A stretch of 48,598 nt of DNA from Lysobacterales bacterium (GCA_013002505.1 JABDJL010000055.1:1-48598), one strand, 5' to 3'. Positions 9,601 through 18,232 are shown, numbered from the stretch's first letter. Program-made: numbers and translations. The notes: generated by a model not told the origin, from the sequence alone.

Positions 9601-10055
9601 GCAGCCGGGTCAGGGGCCGTAATCGTAAAGTTGCCATTTTCCCCGTCAAAGCCTGTCGGCGTGCCCGCAGATGGGGAAAGGTCAATCGCGATATTGCTAG
9701 CGCTGCGAAAAGATGCCGAGTAGCTCCAGGATCCGGCCTCATCCGGCGCGAACCTGACCCGCCACGTGTCGCCGCTTCCACCGCCATTGCCGTCGCCATC
9801 GAAGAAGCCGGGTACAACATATTGTTGCGCACCGGGTCCTGTAAACGTGACCTGCAGCCTGTAGTCGAGGAAGGGATTGGGTGAACCGTCCGACTCATCA
9901 GCGGTCGGCCCATTGAAGCTGATGGTAAGCGGGTGCCATTTGATCAGGCTACCGTCAACCGTCGCCGCAAACGCTGCAGATGAATAAACCAGCCCCGCCG
10001 CCAGAAAAGATAACCATTTGTATTTATTAAGTATATTTCCTGGCTTCCGTGTCAT
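6636..10055 (-). CDS. Secreted multidomain glycoside-hydrolase-like protein (DUF5060 type)
   Basis: About 1139 residues. Order: Sec signal peptide (cut after AFA, residue 30); an N-terminal beta domain of DUF5060 type (about 35-120, WHPLTISF, DTWRVRFAPDE); a TIM-barrel-like region (about 150-530) with candidate acids in VLAETESGNENW and VIDMDENSPAG; a beta domain like the putative collagen-binding domain that ends such hydrolases (about 535-620, YAVYLPDG, WFNPRSG); two bacterial Ig-like repeats (about 625-810, VEVSASDxDGSV in each); a beta-sandwich region (about 815-960); and two fibronectin III-like domains to the end. The substrate is probably an extracellular glycan. An in-frame TTG exists at 10067, but the ATG at 10055 has GGAG 7 bases before it. 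It has its own promoter. Confidence 0.82.
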   Translation of the reverse strand: MTRKPGNILNKYKWLSFLAAGLVYSSAAFAATVDGSLIKWHPLTISFNGPTADESDGSPNPFLDYRLQVTFTGPGAQQYVVPGFFDGDGNGGGSGDTWRVRFAPDEAGSWSYSASFRSASNIAIDLSPSAGTPTGFDGENGNFTITAPDPAAPGFLKWGRLEYVGKHHLKFRDGDYWLKGGVDSPENFLGYKGFDNTVDQPNGASTTGLENGVHRYPGHVADWNPGDPLFTSADTGYDSKGIIGALNYLSSQQVNSIYFLPMNLGGDGRETYPFISPAGTADANTHYDISKLHQWNQVLNHAQEQGIALHFVLAETESGNENWLDSGTLGTQRKLYYRELIARFAYLLAVKWNLSEENDFSDAEVRAFADYISALDWAGHQLTFHTHHNNISQYAPHLGDARFDTTAVQYAPDNANSFVESLITDTDASGRPLVIDMDENSPAGTGLTDTNATDLRKRVLYDVYFSGGNIEWYFGYHALPLGGDMRTEDFTTRSAMYGYMATARQFMHDNLPFWDMQPGDSLLSGEDGALGGGQVFYKPGEVYAVYLPDGNPSGTLTLPGSTFDFDWFNPRSGAFEGSQVQVNGPSVALGSPPSSVDEDWVALFRLAGNQSPTVNFVTPSHGQSFLPGATIPVEVSASDPDGSVSFVELYVDSVLVSSDSTAPYAWDGSQPELQNLAVGPHVLDAYAEDNDGGFATSSITINIEGPNSPTSASFLTPTDGQQFDEGVDLFVEVSASDSDGSVSNVRLYLDGNFVRQENVDPYQWNPTQDPVFAGMAPGNYTLRADATDDDGDTTQVSIGIIVNPSNPTVETDHQAIADIPGAGTVTGTFASTGEDDDIWQSIRERESGGKKNNRHSFLEHRWQFNITPADSATLMTNAWSSGSSDGDQFRFEYSSDNSNWTEAFVIASTDPANSASVLLPSNLSGNVYIRVTDTDQGQGNRALDTVLVDQLIIRTVSGPGDPPAAPSNLQAVARPDGGIDLSWNDNSNAPDPEESGFEIERSTDGASWGSAANAGQDETSHTDTGLAPLTEYFYRIRAFNGHGESAWSNTASATTVAGSPISLAANGYKVKGRHTVDLDWSGASGNVDIYRDGGSPVASGVSGSNYTDNIGAKGGATYEYRVCETGGTSVCSDFVSVVF

Positions 10056-10088
10056 GATTGGCTCCAAAAATCCATTTCCTTGGCTCTG

Positions 10089-10097
10089 ATTATAGCA
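10089..10097 (-). promoter_or_regulatory. Extended -10 promoter for the glycosidase gene
   Basis: The reverse strand reads TGCTATAAT, a perfect TATAAT with the TGn extension. It lies 34 bases before the ATG at 10055, which predicts a leader of about 27 bases. No good -35 is seen at 17 bases, as is common for extended -10 promoters. Confidence 0.6.
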
Positions 10098-10403
10098 GCA
10101 GGGTCACTCTGGTCTGTTACAAAACGACACCCGAATCACCGAGCTGCCGCAGTACTAAATTCAGCCACCGGGCACTGCGGAAAAGGCGCAGCCTGCACTC
10201 GGTAATGCAGCACTGTAGGACGGTCAACCAGAACGGGTTGAATCCACCATCGGCGCTGCAAAACTGGATGAAATTTTGGATAAAGGACGCGGATAAGCAG
10301 ACGAGCGGGCAGTCGTGGTGGCGTACATTCCTTGCCGCCAGTGATTGGGCGGCGCATACTTTTGGGGCGCAACATCCTGGTAGAAGGCTCGGAGCCATTT
10401 GAT
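10098..10403. other. Intergenic region between two divergent genes
   Basis: About 300 bases between the glycosidase promoter and the next forward gene. Several frames are open here on both strands but none has a ribosome site, family motif or plausible composition. I see no convincing RNA gene or repeat; it presumably carries the promoter of the forward pair at 10404-11941. Confidence 0.5.
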
Positions 10404-11024
10404 ATGGGCAATTGGATCAAGAACAACCTGGTACTGGTATCCGGTATCGTTTTACCCGTGCTGCTGGTGGCCGGTTTCCTCGTCCTGTCCCATGCGCCAC
10501 GCGTGCTGACTGACCCTCCGGAATATGACTTCGTCATGGTGGCCTATCGTTACGACTACCAGCATCCGCGCGAATACTCACTGAATTTCGAAGTGCGCCA
10601 GGGCAAGTTATACGGCAAGGCGGTACCGCTGGAGAATGCCAATACCTACACTAATCGCCAGCACGCAGGTATTTTCCGCTACCGGGCTGCTGAAGGTTCA
10701 TTCGAAGAAATTGTTTACGAGCTTCCCGAATCCCTCGACGACATCGAAGAAACGGTCACCTTTCCGGTTCAGGAGGCCGCGGACCTTGATCTCGACAAGC
10801 GCGCCAAGTCGCCGGATGGTTACACCTTCGAGTACCTGGGCTACCGTGGCCGCGGCGGCCTGCTCGGTGAAATGTTCGGCATGGGCAGGCGCTATGACAG
10901 CAACTACGTATTGAGCAAAGGCGGCGCGAACATCGACCTGCCCAAGCCCACCAGCAACCCGAATTACTATGGCCATGACCTGCACTTCATGGGCTGGGTG
11001 AGCGAAGGAAGCCCGGGATCATGA
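10404..11024 (+). CDS. Uncharacterised membrane-anchored protein
   Basis: About 206 residues that I do not recognise. One hydrophobic helix near the N-terminus (about residues 8-30, LVLVSGIVLPVLLVAGFLVL) is followed by a soluble domain starting HAPRVLTDPPEYDFV, probably periplasmic, rich in Tyr, Asp and Glu. A glycine-rich stretch (GYRGRGGLLGEMFGMGRRYD) sits near residue 150. The frame is open from 10332, but the ATG at 10404 has GGAG about 10 bases upstream and starts just before the helix. The stop overlaps the next gene by ATGA, so the two membrane proteins are translationally coupled and probably work together. Confidence 0.7.
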   Translation: MGNWIKNNLVLVSGIVLPVLLVAGFLVLSHAPRVLTDPPEYDFVMVAYRYDYQHPREYSLNFEVRQGKLYGKAVPLENANTYTNRQHAGIFRYRAAEGSFEEIVYELPESLDDIEETVTFPVQEAADLDLDKRAKSPDGYTFEYLGYRGRGGLLGEMFGMGRRYDSNYVLSKGGANIDLPKPTSNPNYYGHDLHFMGWVSEGSPGS

Positions 11025-11941
11025 ATGAACAGGCGGATGCGCTACGGCAAATTGCCGATATCGCGGCACGCCATGACCTGACTGCTGAACAGGTCGCCAC
11101 TGCACTGCAACCGTCACCCCCACCCGACCAACGCCAGCGCTCTTCCAGCGTGCTTGCAAAAGTACTGGCCTACCTGGGTGGCGTCTTCGTACTGGCCGGA
11201 ATCGCACTGTTCATCGGTATGCAATGGGACAGTTTCAACTCGGCGGTGCGCGTACTGGTCACCCTCGGAACGGGCTTTGCGATTTACCTGTTTGCGCTGA
11301 TGACCATTACCGACGCCCGATTTTCCGGCGTCACCACGCCCATGTTCCTGGTATCAGCGCTGCTGCAGCCAACCGGAATTGTGGTCATGCTGAATGAATA
11401 CTCGCGCGGCGGCGATCCCGAGCACGGCCTGTTGTTTATGTGCGCGGTGATATTTATCCAGCAGATTCTGACTTTCCTGGCCAAGCAGCGCACGGTGTTG
11501 CTGTTCACATCGCTGTTTTTCGGTTCTGCCGGGTTTGGCACCCTGTGCCAGATTCTCGATATTGACTTCGAGATCGTGGCGCTGGCGCTGGGCGTGGGCC
11601 TGACCAGCGTGAGCTACGCCATCGACAAGACGCGTCACGCCGCCATTACCCCTTTCTGGTATTTCGCCGGCGCGGTATTTTTCCTTTTTGGCGCTTTTGA
11701 TGTCATCGAAAGCACCATGTTTGAAATTCTGTACTTCGGAATTGCGTCCGGCTTCATGTATCTGGGCACCGTGCTGCGCAGCCGTACGCTGTTGTTCGTT
11801 GCCGTTATTGCCTTGACCAGCTTCACCGGCTATTTCTTCCGCGAAAGCCTGGTCAATGCCTTCGGCCTTATTTTCATGGGCTTCCTGTTGATCGGGCTCA
11901 GCGCTTTTGCGATGAAACTGAGCAAAAAGTTCAGGCTTTAA
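11021..11941 (+). CDS. Polytopic membrane protein, DUF2157-like
   Basis: 306 residues. A soluble N-terminal stretch (residues 1-45, NEQADALRQIADIAARHDLTAEQVATAL) resembles the short helical segment in DUF2157-type proteins. About nine hydrophobic helices follow, the first being LAYLGGVFVLAGIALFIGMQWD. The family assignment is by general pattern only. No catalytic motif is seen. The ATG lies inside the upstream stop (ATGA). The next gene is convergent, 58 bases away, with no strong terminator visible between them. Function unknown; an envelope role with its partner is the simplest guess. Confidence 0.72.
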   Translation: MNEQADALRQIADIAARHDLTAEQVATALQPSPPPDQRQRSSSVLAKVLAYLGGVFVLAGIALFIGMQWDSFNSAVRVLVTLGTGFAIYLFALMTITDARFSGVTTPMFLVSALLQPTGIVVMLNEYSRGGDPEHGLLFMCAVIFIQQILTFLAKQRTVLLFTSLFFGSAGFGTLCQILDIDFEIVALALGVGLTSVSYAIDKTRHAAITPFWYFAGAVFFLFGAFDVIESTMFEILYFGIASGFMYLGTVLRSRTLLFVAVIALTSFTGYFFRESLVNAFGLIFMGFLLIGLSAFAMKLSKKFRL

Positions 11942-11999
11942 GGGCCTGATTGTCCAAAAACACGAAGGCAATCAGGAAGACCTGGCCGTGATGCCAGAC

Positions 12000-13424
12000 T
12001 CAGTTTGTCCCGGCCATGTGCGCGCGGATCGCTTCCATCGCAGGGTCTATACCGTTCACGAAATCCTCAAAAGTCAGCGGCGCCGGAATATCCGGATCGA
12101 GGTTTTCGATGGCCAGGTCTACGAACATCACGCCCCAGTGGCACTTTTTCCAGTCTCTGCAGGGTTGTGCCAGGTCGTGCATTCCGGTGCTGAACTTGAT
12201 TTCAATTTCCGAGTTGGGCAATCGTAACAGGTTGTCTTCAGCCCAATTCCGCAAGGCATCACCAACCGGTTCACCCACGAGCACCGCTTTTGCTCCCGCG
12301 CCTTGTTTGAGAAAGGCGGCACTGTAGATACCGGCCGAAAATGTGGCACCGCCGATGATGATGTACGCATGTCCTGAACTTGGGACGCTTTGGCCGAAAG
12401 CTCTCATGCAATCCTTGATCAGACTCAAATTACCGCCGCCATTGAACCGTTGATCAACAATGACGTGCCGGGTCGGATTTTTACGGTACGCCTCGAGTGC
12501 CTCTTCACAGAAATCACCAATCTTGGTGCTGCCGACATTACTATTGGTCCAGAACTGCATGTACATGGCATCCAGGCCGGGTATCTCCCTCATCTGCATA
12601 TGGTTCTCTGGAAAATCGAGGTACGGCGGGGTCGACTCCGGTTCGGTCACCGCCAATGGTGCCCAATCGGGTTGTGAATTGGCATAAACCTGCCGGGTCA
12701 ACAGGTAATGTGACCGTGCAATCTGGTCCGCGGCGTCGGGATACGGGGCCTCGAAAACCACTGGCTTCAGCGGCTCCTCCGTTTCAGCGCGACGGTCTTC
12801 CAGCGTAACCTGCATGCGTTCGGGCGATGCGGTGATCCCGGCCGCATGCATCAATTCGGGCGACTCGAGAAGGTATGGGATGTATTTTTTCAAGGTGCCT
12901 TCGGGGCCAGCGATATACTGGCTCAGTATCCGGAAAACCTCGGCAAGGGGAACGCCTTCGACGTCCACCCACCTGTGTCCCAGCAGGGATTCATACCCTT
13001 TATAGGCACGTACAACGTGGTATCCGTCCGCGAACCAATGGCCGCGCACCGGCACACGGTTGTATCGTGGCGTGCGGCTATACTCGCGAACCTTGGTGTG
13101 GGCATTTTCGGCCAACGCTACGATCCTCGCTACCGCAAGTTCAAATTCGGCATCACTCAGTGTTTCGGCAATGTCCTCGAGTACCTGATACTCGGCCTTC
13201 GCAGCAGCCAGCGTTGCTGAGGTCCAGCTTCGCTCATGGTCGAAGAACAGGCCCAGATGCCGGACATCCTGCCGCCGTGCCTCGGCGGCGTGCGCCGGTG
13301 CCGGAAAGTTCGCCTCCGGTGCGTCGGAATTGAATCTCCAGTCTTTCAACAGGTGATACCCGCCGAAAGACGAACCAGCGAGCACAAGCGCAATGGCTGG
13401 CCATTTCAGTGCTTTCCAGGTCAT
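12000..13424 (-). CDS. Membrane-anchored S41-type peptidase-like protein
   Basis: 474 residues. An uncleaved signal anchor lies at about 5-25 (WPAIALVLAGSSFGGYHLL). The long middle part has no PDZ domain that I can see. The C-terminal part (about 280-440) carries the S41/CtpA core: strand VIVDQRFNGGGN (about 321-332) and the nucleophile loop GGATFSAG with candidate serine S363. The usual CtpA lysine is not where expected (VGEPVGDA), so the serine may pair differently or activity may be altered. It probably acts in the periplasm on peptides. It is divergent from the LytTR regulator at 13560, and the 135-base gap holds candidate regulator sites, so it is a likely target. Confidence 0.75.
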   Translation of the reverse strand: MTWKALKWPAIALVLAGSSFGGYHLLKDWRFNSDAPEANFPAPAHAAEARRQDVRHLGLFFDHERSWTSATLAAAKAEYQVLEDIAETLSDAEFELAVARIVALAENAHTKVREYSRTPRYNRVPVRGHWFADGYHVVRAYKGYESLLGHRWVDVEGVPLAEVFRILSQYIAGPEGTLKKYIPYLLESPELMHAAGITASPERMQVTLEDRRAETEEPLKPVVFEAPYPDAADQIARSHYLLTRQVYANSQPDWAPLAVTEPESTPPYLDFPENHMQMREIPGLDAMYMQFWTNSNVGSTKIGDFCEEALEAYRKNPTRHVIVDQRFNGGGNLSLIKDCMRAFGQSVPSSGHAYIIIGGATFSAGIYSAAFLKQGAGAKAVLVGEPVGDALRNWAEDNLLRLPNSEIEIKFSTGMHDLAQPCRDWKKCHWGVMFVDLAIENLDPDIPAPLTFEDFVNGIDPAMEAIRAHMAGTN

Positions 13425-13505
13425 CGGTGTATCCTTTTGTCAATTTGCTCCGTCGAACCAGGCGGAAGTGTCGTATACGCTGTATTCACCTCCGGGTCCG
13501 ATAAA

Positions 13506-13537
13506 ACCATGAATATTGACCGGATGCACCATAAGAA
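13506..13537 (+). promoter_or_regulatory. Candidate LytTR direct-repeat operator
   Basis: Two similar 10-mers, ACCATGAATA (13506-13515) and ACCATAAGAA (13528-13537), match at 7 of 10 positions and start 22 bases apart, two helical turns. LytTR proteins bind direct repeats of about 9-10 bases with this spacing. The site lies between the S41 gene and the LytTR gene. This is an inference; no binding data. Confidence 0.35.
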
Positions 13538-13559
13538 TGATCAATAGCTCAGGCAAGAC

Positions 13560-15080
13560 ATGAACGCCTCACAAGCCACGGACACCGCTGGTCTCGTCGT
13601 AAAGCGTGCACACCCGCGCGCTCAGTTGGCGGTGCTGCTTTTCATTATGGTAGTGGCACTGATTAGCAGCCACTACCAGGTCTACCAGCCGAATCCGGTC
13701 TGGATGGCATCCAAGGTTGAAACGGCCCCGCGCAGCGCTCACCAGTCACGCGCTGACGCGCTTTCCGAATCGCAATCCTGGACCCAGGCTTCGATTGCCG
13801 ATATAGGGGTCGTTGAGGGCATCGCGGTGATTCGCATGATGGTTGCGTTACCCGCTGGAACAGGACCCATTCCACCCTACGCATTGTTTCTGGCCGGACC
13901 ATTCTCTGCAGAAGCTTACTGGGACGGAACACGCCTGGGTAACAAGGGCCATGTCGGGGCCAGCCGCGCGGAAGAGATTCCGGGACCGATTGATGCGGTG
14001 ATCCATATTCCGGAGTCTTTGTCCCAGCCGGGGGAGCACGAATTGGTGCTGGTAGTTTCAAGTCAGAATATTGGCTACCGCGCTCAAGAGCTTTTTCATA
14101 ACCTGTATATCAGTCGCTATCAGCATGACCCCAGGCGCCAGTTGCGTTTTTACGCCTTGCCACTGGTTTTGTGCGGTTGCCTGGTTCTTTTCGCGCTGCA
14201 TTTCGCCAGGGTTTATGCATCGAGTGGAAGTCGCTCCGCCTTGTTACTCAGTTTGATGTCCGCACTGTTGCTGGTCCAGATGGCCCTGGAAGTGAGTCGT
14301 TCGCTGGTGGCATACCCCTATGACTGGCACCTGTTTCGTAGTGCAGGCATCTGGATTTGTGCGTTCAGCCTGGGACTGGTCTTGACGCGGTTGTCGCTGC
14401 ACCGCCTGGGGCGGGAAAGTCCTGGATGGGTGCTGCTGGTAGCGTCGATTGCGCTCGTTGCCAGCTATTTTGTGAACGGCTTTGATAACAAGACCGCCTG
14501 TGCATTGCTGGTAGGTGCCACGCTGCCCCTGTGGGTGGGTCTTGCAAGCTGGCGCTCTCGAAATATGGATTTGTTACTGGCTCTGGGCACTGCGCTGGCC
14601 GCCAGCTGGCTGGTCTCGGCAATGATTTCTGTGACCACCCTGCTGGACCGTTCTGTTTATTTCACGACCGTAGCTTACCTGGGGCTGACCTGGTTGTGGA
14701 CCTCACAAGGGCGCGAGACCCTGGACTCAAAATCCAACCCGGAAAATCGCCCCAGTCATTTTGTGGTGAAACATACCGGCCGCACGGAACGCATCAACGC
14801 GGACTCCGTCATCATGATCGCTGCTGCCGGTAATTTCGCAGAACTGGTTTGTGCGGACGGCCGAACCATACTTCATCACTTGAGGCTGGGACAGATCATG
14901 GAAAACCCACCTGTCAATTTCGTTCGGGTGCACCGTTCATTCGCCGTCAACCTGGACAAGGTACGGTCATTGAAGAGCCACGAAGGTAGTCGCTATAGCG
15001 CTGCACTCGAAAACGGTCGGGAAATTCCTGTCAGCCGCTACCAGGTTGCAAGGCTGCGCGAGCGGTTGTCGGCATCCTGA
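13560..15080 (+). CDS. Multi-TM sensor with C-terminal LytTR DNA-binding domain
   Basis: 506 residues. A first helix lies at about 21-37. A predicted periplasmic beta-rich domain (about 45-190) follows, then about seven helices (194-380). The cytoplasmic LytTR domain occupies about 399-504 (HFVVKHTGRTERINADSV, then FVRVHRSFAVNLDKV, then REIPVSRYQVARLRERL), with all hallmark positions of the family. The layout resembles the 7TMR-DISM plan with a DNA-binding output instead of a kinase, so the protein may sense an envelope or carbohydrate signal and bind DNA from the membrane, without a separate histidine kinase. It is divergent from the S41 peptidase gene and converges on the RND operon 17 bases downstream. 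No cognate kinase is nearby. Confidence 0.85.
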   Translation: MNASQATDTAGLVVKRAHPRAQLAVLLFIMVVALISSHYQVYQPNPVWMASKVETAPRSAHQSRADALSESQSWTQASIADIGVVEGIAVIRMMVALPAGTGPIPPYALFLAGPFSAEAYWDGTRLGNKGHVGASRAEEIPGPIDAVIHIPESLSQPGEHELVLVVSSQNIGYRAQELFHNLYISRYQHDPRRQLRFYALPLVLCGCLVLFALHFARVYASSGSRSALLLSLMSALLLVQMALEVSRSLVAYPYDWHLFRSAGIWICAFSLGLVLTRLSLHRLGRESPGWVLLVASIALVASYFVNGFDNKTACALLVGATLPLWVGLASWRSRNMDLLLALGTALAASWLVSAMISVTTLLDRSVYFTTVAYLGLTWLWTSQGRETLDSKSNPENRPSHFVVKHTGRTERINADSVIMIAAAGNFAELVCADGRTILHHLRLGQIMENPPVNFVRVHRSFAVNLDKVRSLKSHEGSRYSAALENGREIPVSRYQVARLRERLSAS

Positions 15081-15097
15081 ATCGACTGGAAACGGGA

Positions 15098-18000
15098 TCA
15101 GGACTCGACATTCTTGGCCACCGTCACTGGATCGCCGCCCGTGTTCCTCAAACGCTCGATGACCCGGGAAACATGCTGCGGCGAAGAGGTTTTACGCGCA
15201 AACAGCACATACAGAGCCGGCACGACAAATAAGGTCAGGATTGCCGAAATGGTGACCCCGTAAACGACCACGATGCCGATGGGCTGGCGCGATTCCGCGC
15301 CGGCGCCGGTGCCTAGCAACAGCGGCAGTGCACCGAATGTTGTGCAGGCGCTGGTCATCAGGATTGGACGCAGGCGCACGGCCGCGGCCTCGACCACGGC
15401 CTCTTTGAATTTCATGCCCCGGTCACGCAACTGGTTGGCAAACTCCACGATCAGGACACCGTTCTTGGCCGACAATCCAATCAATAAAATCGCGCCAATC
15501 TGGCTGAATACGTTGATGCTGCCGCCATAGGCCCACAAGCCCAGCAATGCGCCGGTCAGCCCTAACGGCACCGTTACGAGGATGATTACCGGGTTGATAA
15601 AGCTCTCGAACTGCGCGGCAAGCACCAGGAACACGATGACCAGCGCCAGGCCAAAGGTCAGGTACAGCGAACTGCCGGAATCGAGGTACTCCTGGCTTTC
15701 TCCATCCCAGCCAATTCGGGCGCTGGCAGGCAATGTCTGCTGTGCCGTGTCATAGAGCTTGTCGATGGCCTCACCCAGGCGCACACCCGGCGCCAGCGAT
15801 GCGGTCATCGTGATTGAACGCATACGGTCAAAGCGCCTGAGCTCCGATGGCCCAGCCATTTCAGTCACGACCACGAGGTTCGAAAGTGGCACCAGGTCAC
15901 CTGTCTGGGAAGACCGCACGTAAAGGTTGGTCAGGTCGTCCGGGCTGGAACGGTCGGCGTCTTCACCGAGCAACACGACGTTGTATTCCCGCCCGCGATC
16001 AACGTATGTGGTGACGATTCGCGAACCCAGCATGGTTTCAAGGGTTCGCCCGACGTTGGACAGGGACACGCCCAGCACGGCAGCCCGGTCGCGATCCACC
16101 GATATTTTCATTTGCGGCTTGCGTTCCTGGTAGTCACTGTCCACCTCGGTCAATTCCGGCATGGCTTCCATGGCAGCCTGCATCTGGTCGCGCCATTGCT
16201 TCAACTGATCATAATCAGGGCCGCCAAGGACCATCTCGACCGGGATTCCGCTACCCCGGATGCCCAGTGCGCGGGGCGTGCGGGCAAATATGCGAGCGCC
16301 GGGAATCTCGTCAAAACGGCTGTTTAACTGGTTCGCGAGATCGCGGTCCTTGATATCCCGTTCATCCCAGTGACTCATCAGTGCGATGATGGTGGCGTTG
16401 TTGACAGCCGCACTGCCCCACCCGGGCAGGCGCGTCAGGTAGCGGATAAGGGGCTTTCCATCACCTGTCTCGGACCGCAGAATTTCCTCCAACTGGCGCG
16501 TGGACCGGTCGGTAAATTCGAGCGTCGCTCCTTCGGGCGCTCTCAGCGATATAAAAAACGCGCCACGGTCTTCGTTGGGTGCATATTCAGTGGGCAGGCT
16601 GCGTAACAGGAACCCTGCGAAAAGCGTGATGCCCGCCACCCCGGCCAGTACCAGCCACGGCCACTGGATTACTCTCTGCAGGCTTGCACGATAATGCTGG
16701 CGCAACCATTTGAAAAAACGATCAACGTGCAGGGCGAGGCCTTTGCGTGTCTGCGCGCCCGAAAGCATCTTGGAACACAACATCGGGGTTAATGTCAGCG
16801 CCACCAGGCTCGAAAAGAGCACGGCGGCCGCCAGGGTGATGCCAAACTCACGGAACAGCCTGCCGACATCCCCCTCAATGAATGACAGGGGCACGAAAAC
16901 CGCGACCAGCACGAGCGTCGTTGCGATGACCGCAAAGCCGATTTCCTGGGAACCATCGAGGGCCGACAGCAGCGGCTTCTCGCCTTTCTCAATACGACGG
17001 TATATGTTTTCGAGCACCACGATAGCGTCGTCGACCACCAGGCCAATAGCGAGCACCAGTCCGAGCAGGGTCAGCACGTTAATCGTGTAACCCATCGCAC
17101 CCATGACAATGAAGGTGGCAATCACCGACACCGGAACGACTATGGCCGGGATCAGGGTCACCCTCAACGACCCGAGAAATACGTAAATGACCACCAGCAC
17201 CAGCACCAGGGCGACGCCCAGCGCCTTGTACACTTCGAACATGGAGGCCTCGATAAATTCGGCGCGGTCGTAGTTGACGCCCAGCGTCATTCCCTCGGGC
17301 AGTTCCGGCGCAATGTTGTTGACTTCTTCGCGCACTGCCCTGGACACCAGCACGCTGTTGGCCTTGGACAGTTGTTCGATAGCCAGCGATACTGCCGGCT
17401 CTCCATTGGCCCGCGCGAGGCTGCGCTCGTTCTCAGCGCCAACCCGCACATTGGCAACGTCACCAAGCCGGACCACCTGTCCATCCATGCCACGCCCAAT
17501 GACCAGTTCTTTGAAATCCTGCTCCGTATTGAACCCGGTGTCGGTGCGCAAAGTGAATTCACGGGATGTGGATTCGATACGCCCTGCAGGCAGTTCCACG
17601 TTCTCTGATCGCAGGGCACTTTCAACATCGCTGACGGTAATGCCACGGGCGGCGAGGCTTTCGCGCGACAGCCAGACCCTCATGGCATAGCGCCTCGCGC
17701 CGGATATCCTGACCCGCGCCACGCCCGCAACTGTCGAGAACCGGTCAACCAGGAAGCGGTCCGCATAGTCCGTGATCTCCAGTCCGCTCATGCGGTCGGA
17801 AGTCAGGTTCAGGTACATCACTGCCTGGGAGGTGTTGTCCGCCTTGGAGATCTCGGGTGGGTCGGCCTCGGTCGGCAACTGGTCCAGCACGCGTGAAACG
17901 CGGTCGCGAATATCGTTTGCCGCACCATCGATGTCACGATCGAGATTGAACTCGACTCGGATATCGCTGCGCTCATCACGACTGCTTGATGTGAGCTTGG

Positions 18001-18232
18001 TGATGCCCTCGATCCCGGCGATGCGCTCCTCGATGACCTGGGTCACCTTGGTCTCGACGACCTCGGCAGAGGCTCCGCGATAGCTGGTTTCAATAGACAC
18101 CACCGGTGAGTCGACATCCGGATACTGACGCACCGGCAGGTTCATCATCGCCGCGAGGCCGAGGATGACGAGCAGCATCGAAATCACCGTGGCGAAGACC
18201 GGGCGACGGACCGACTGGTCAGACAGAATCAC
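15098..18232 (-). CDS. RND efflux transporter, HAE1 family inner-membrane pump
   Basis: 1044 residues, the standard length for AcrB/MexB-type pumps. Helix 4 holds the proton-relay aspartates (GLVVDDAIVVLENIYRR), and helix 10 holds the lysine (LIGLSAKNGVLIVEFANQ). The N-terminus (SDQSVRRPVFATVISMLL) and the FLGSLRVTLIPAIVVPVSV stretch are typical. It exports drugs, detergents or similar small molecules using the proton gradient, with the adaptor encoded just upstream. The start is GTG, overlapping the adaptor's stop as GTGA (4 bases), so they are co-translated. No outer-membrane factor gene lies nearby, so a shared TolC-like channel must be supplied from elsewhere. The 3' end stops 17 bases short of the convergent LytTR gene. 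Confidence 0.95.
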   Translation of the reverse strand: MILSDQSVRRPVFATVISMLLVILGLAAMMNLPVRQYPDVDSPVVSIETSYRGASAEVVETKVTQVIEERIAGIEGITKLTSSSRDERSDIRVEFNLDRDIDGAANDIRDRVSRVLDQLPTEADPPEISKADNTSQAVMYLNLTSDRMSGLEITDYADRFLVDRFSTVAGVARVRISGARRYAMRVWLSRESLAARGITVSDVESALRSENVELPAGRIESTSREFTLRTDTGFNTEQDFKELVIGRGMDGQVVRLGDVANVRVGAENERSLARANGEPAVSLAIEQLSKANSVLVSRAVREEVNNIAPELPEGMTLGVNYDRAEFIEASMFEVYKALGVALVLVLVVIYVFLGSLRVTLIPAIVVPVSVIATFIVMGAMGYTINVLTLLGLVLAIGLVVDDAIVVLENIYRRIEKGEKPLLSALDGSQEIGFAVIATTLVLVAVFVPLSFIEGDVGRLFREFGITLAAAVLFSSLVALTLTPMLCSKMLSGAQTRKGLALHVDRFFKWLRQHYRASLQRVIQWPWLVLAGVAGITLFAGFLLRSLPTEYAPNEDRGAFFISLRAPEGATLEFTDRSTRQLEEILRSETGDGKPLIRYLTRLPGWGSAAVNNATIIALMSHWDERDIKDRDLANQLNSRFDEIPGARIFARTPRALGIRGSGIPVEMVLGGPDYDQLKQWRDQMQAAMEAMPELTEVDSDYQERKPQMKISVDRDRAAVLGVSLSNVGRTLETMLGSRIVTTYVDRGREYNVVLLGEDADRSSPDDLTNLYVRSSQTGDLVPLSNLVVVTEMAGPSELRRFDRMRSITMTASLAPGVRLGEAIDKLYDTAQQTLPASARIGWDGESQEYLDSGSSLYLTFGLALVIVFLVLAAQFESFINPVIILVTVPLGLTGALLGLWAYGGSINVFSQIGAILLIGLSAKNGVLIVEFANQLRDRGMKFKEAVVEAAAVRLRPILMTSACTTFGALPLLLGTGAGAESRQPIGIVVVYGVTISAILTLFVVPALYVLFARKTSSPQHVSRVIERLRNTGGDPVTVAKNVES

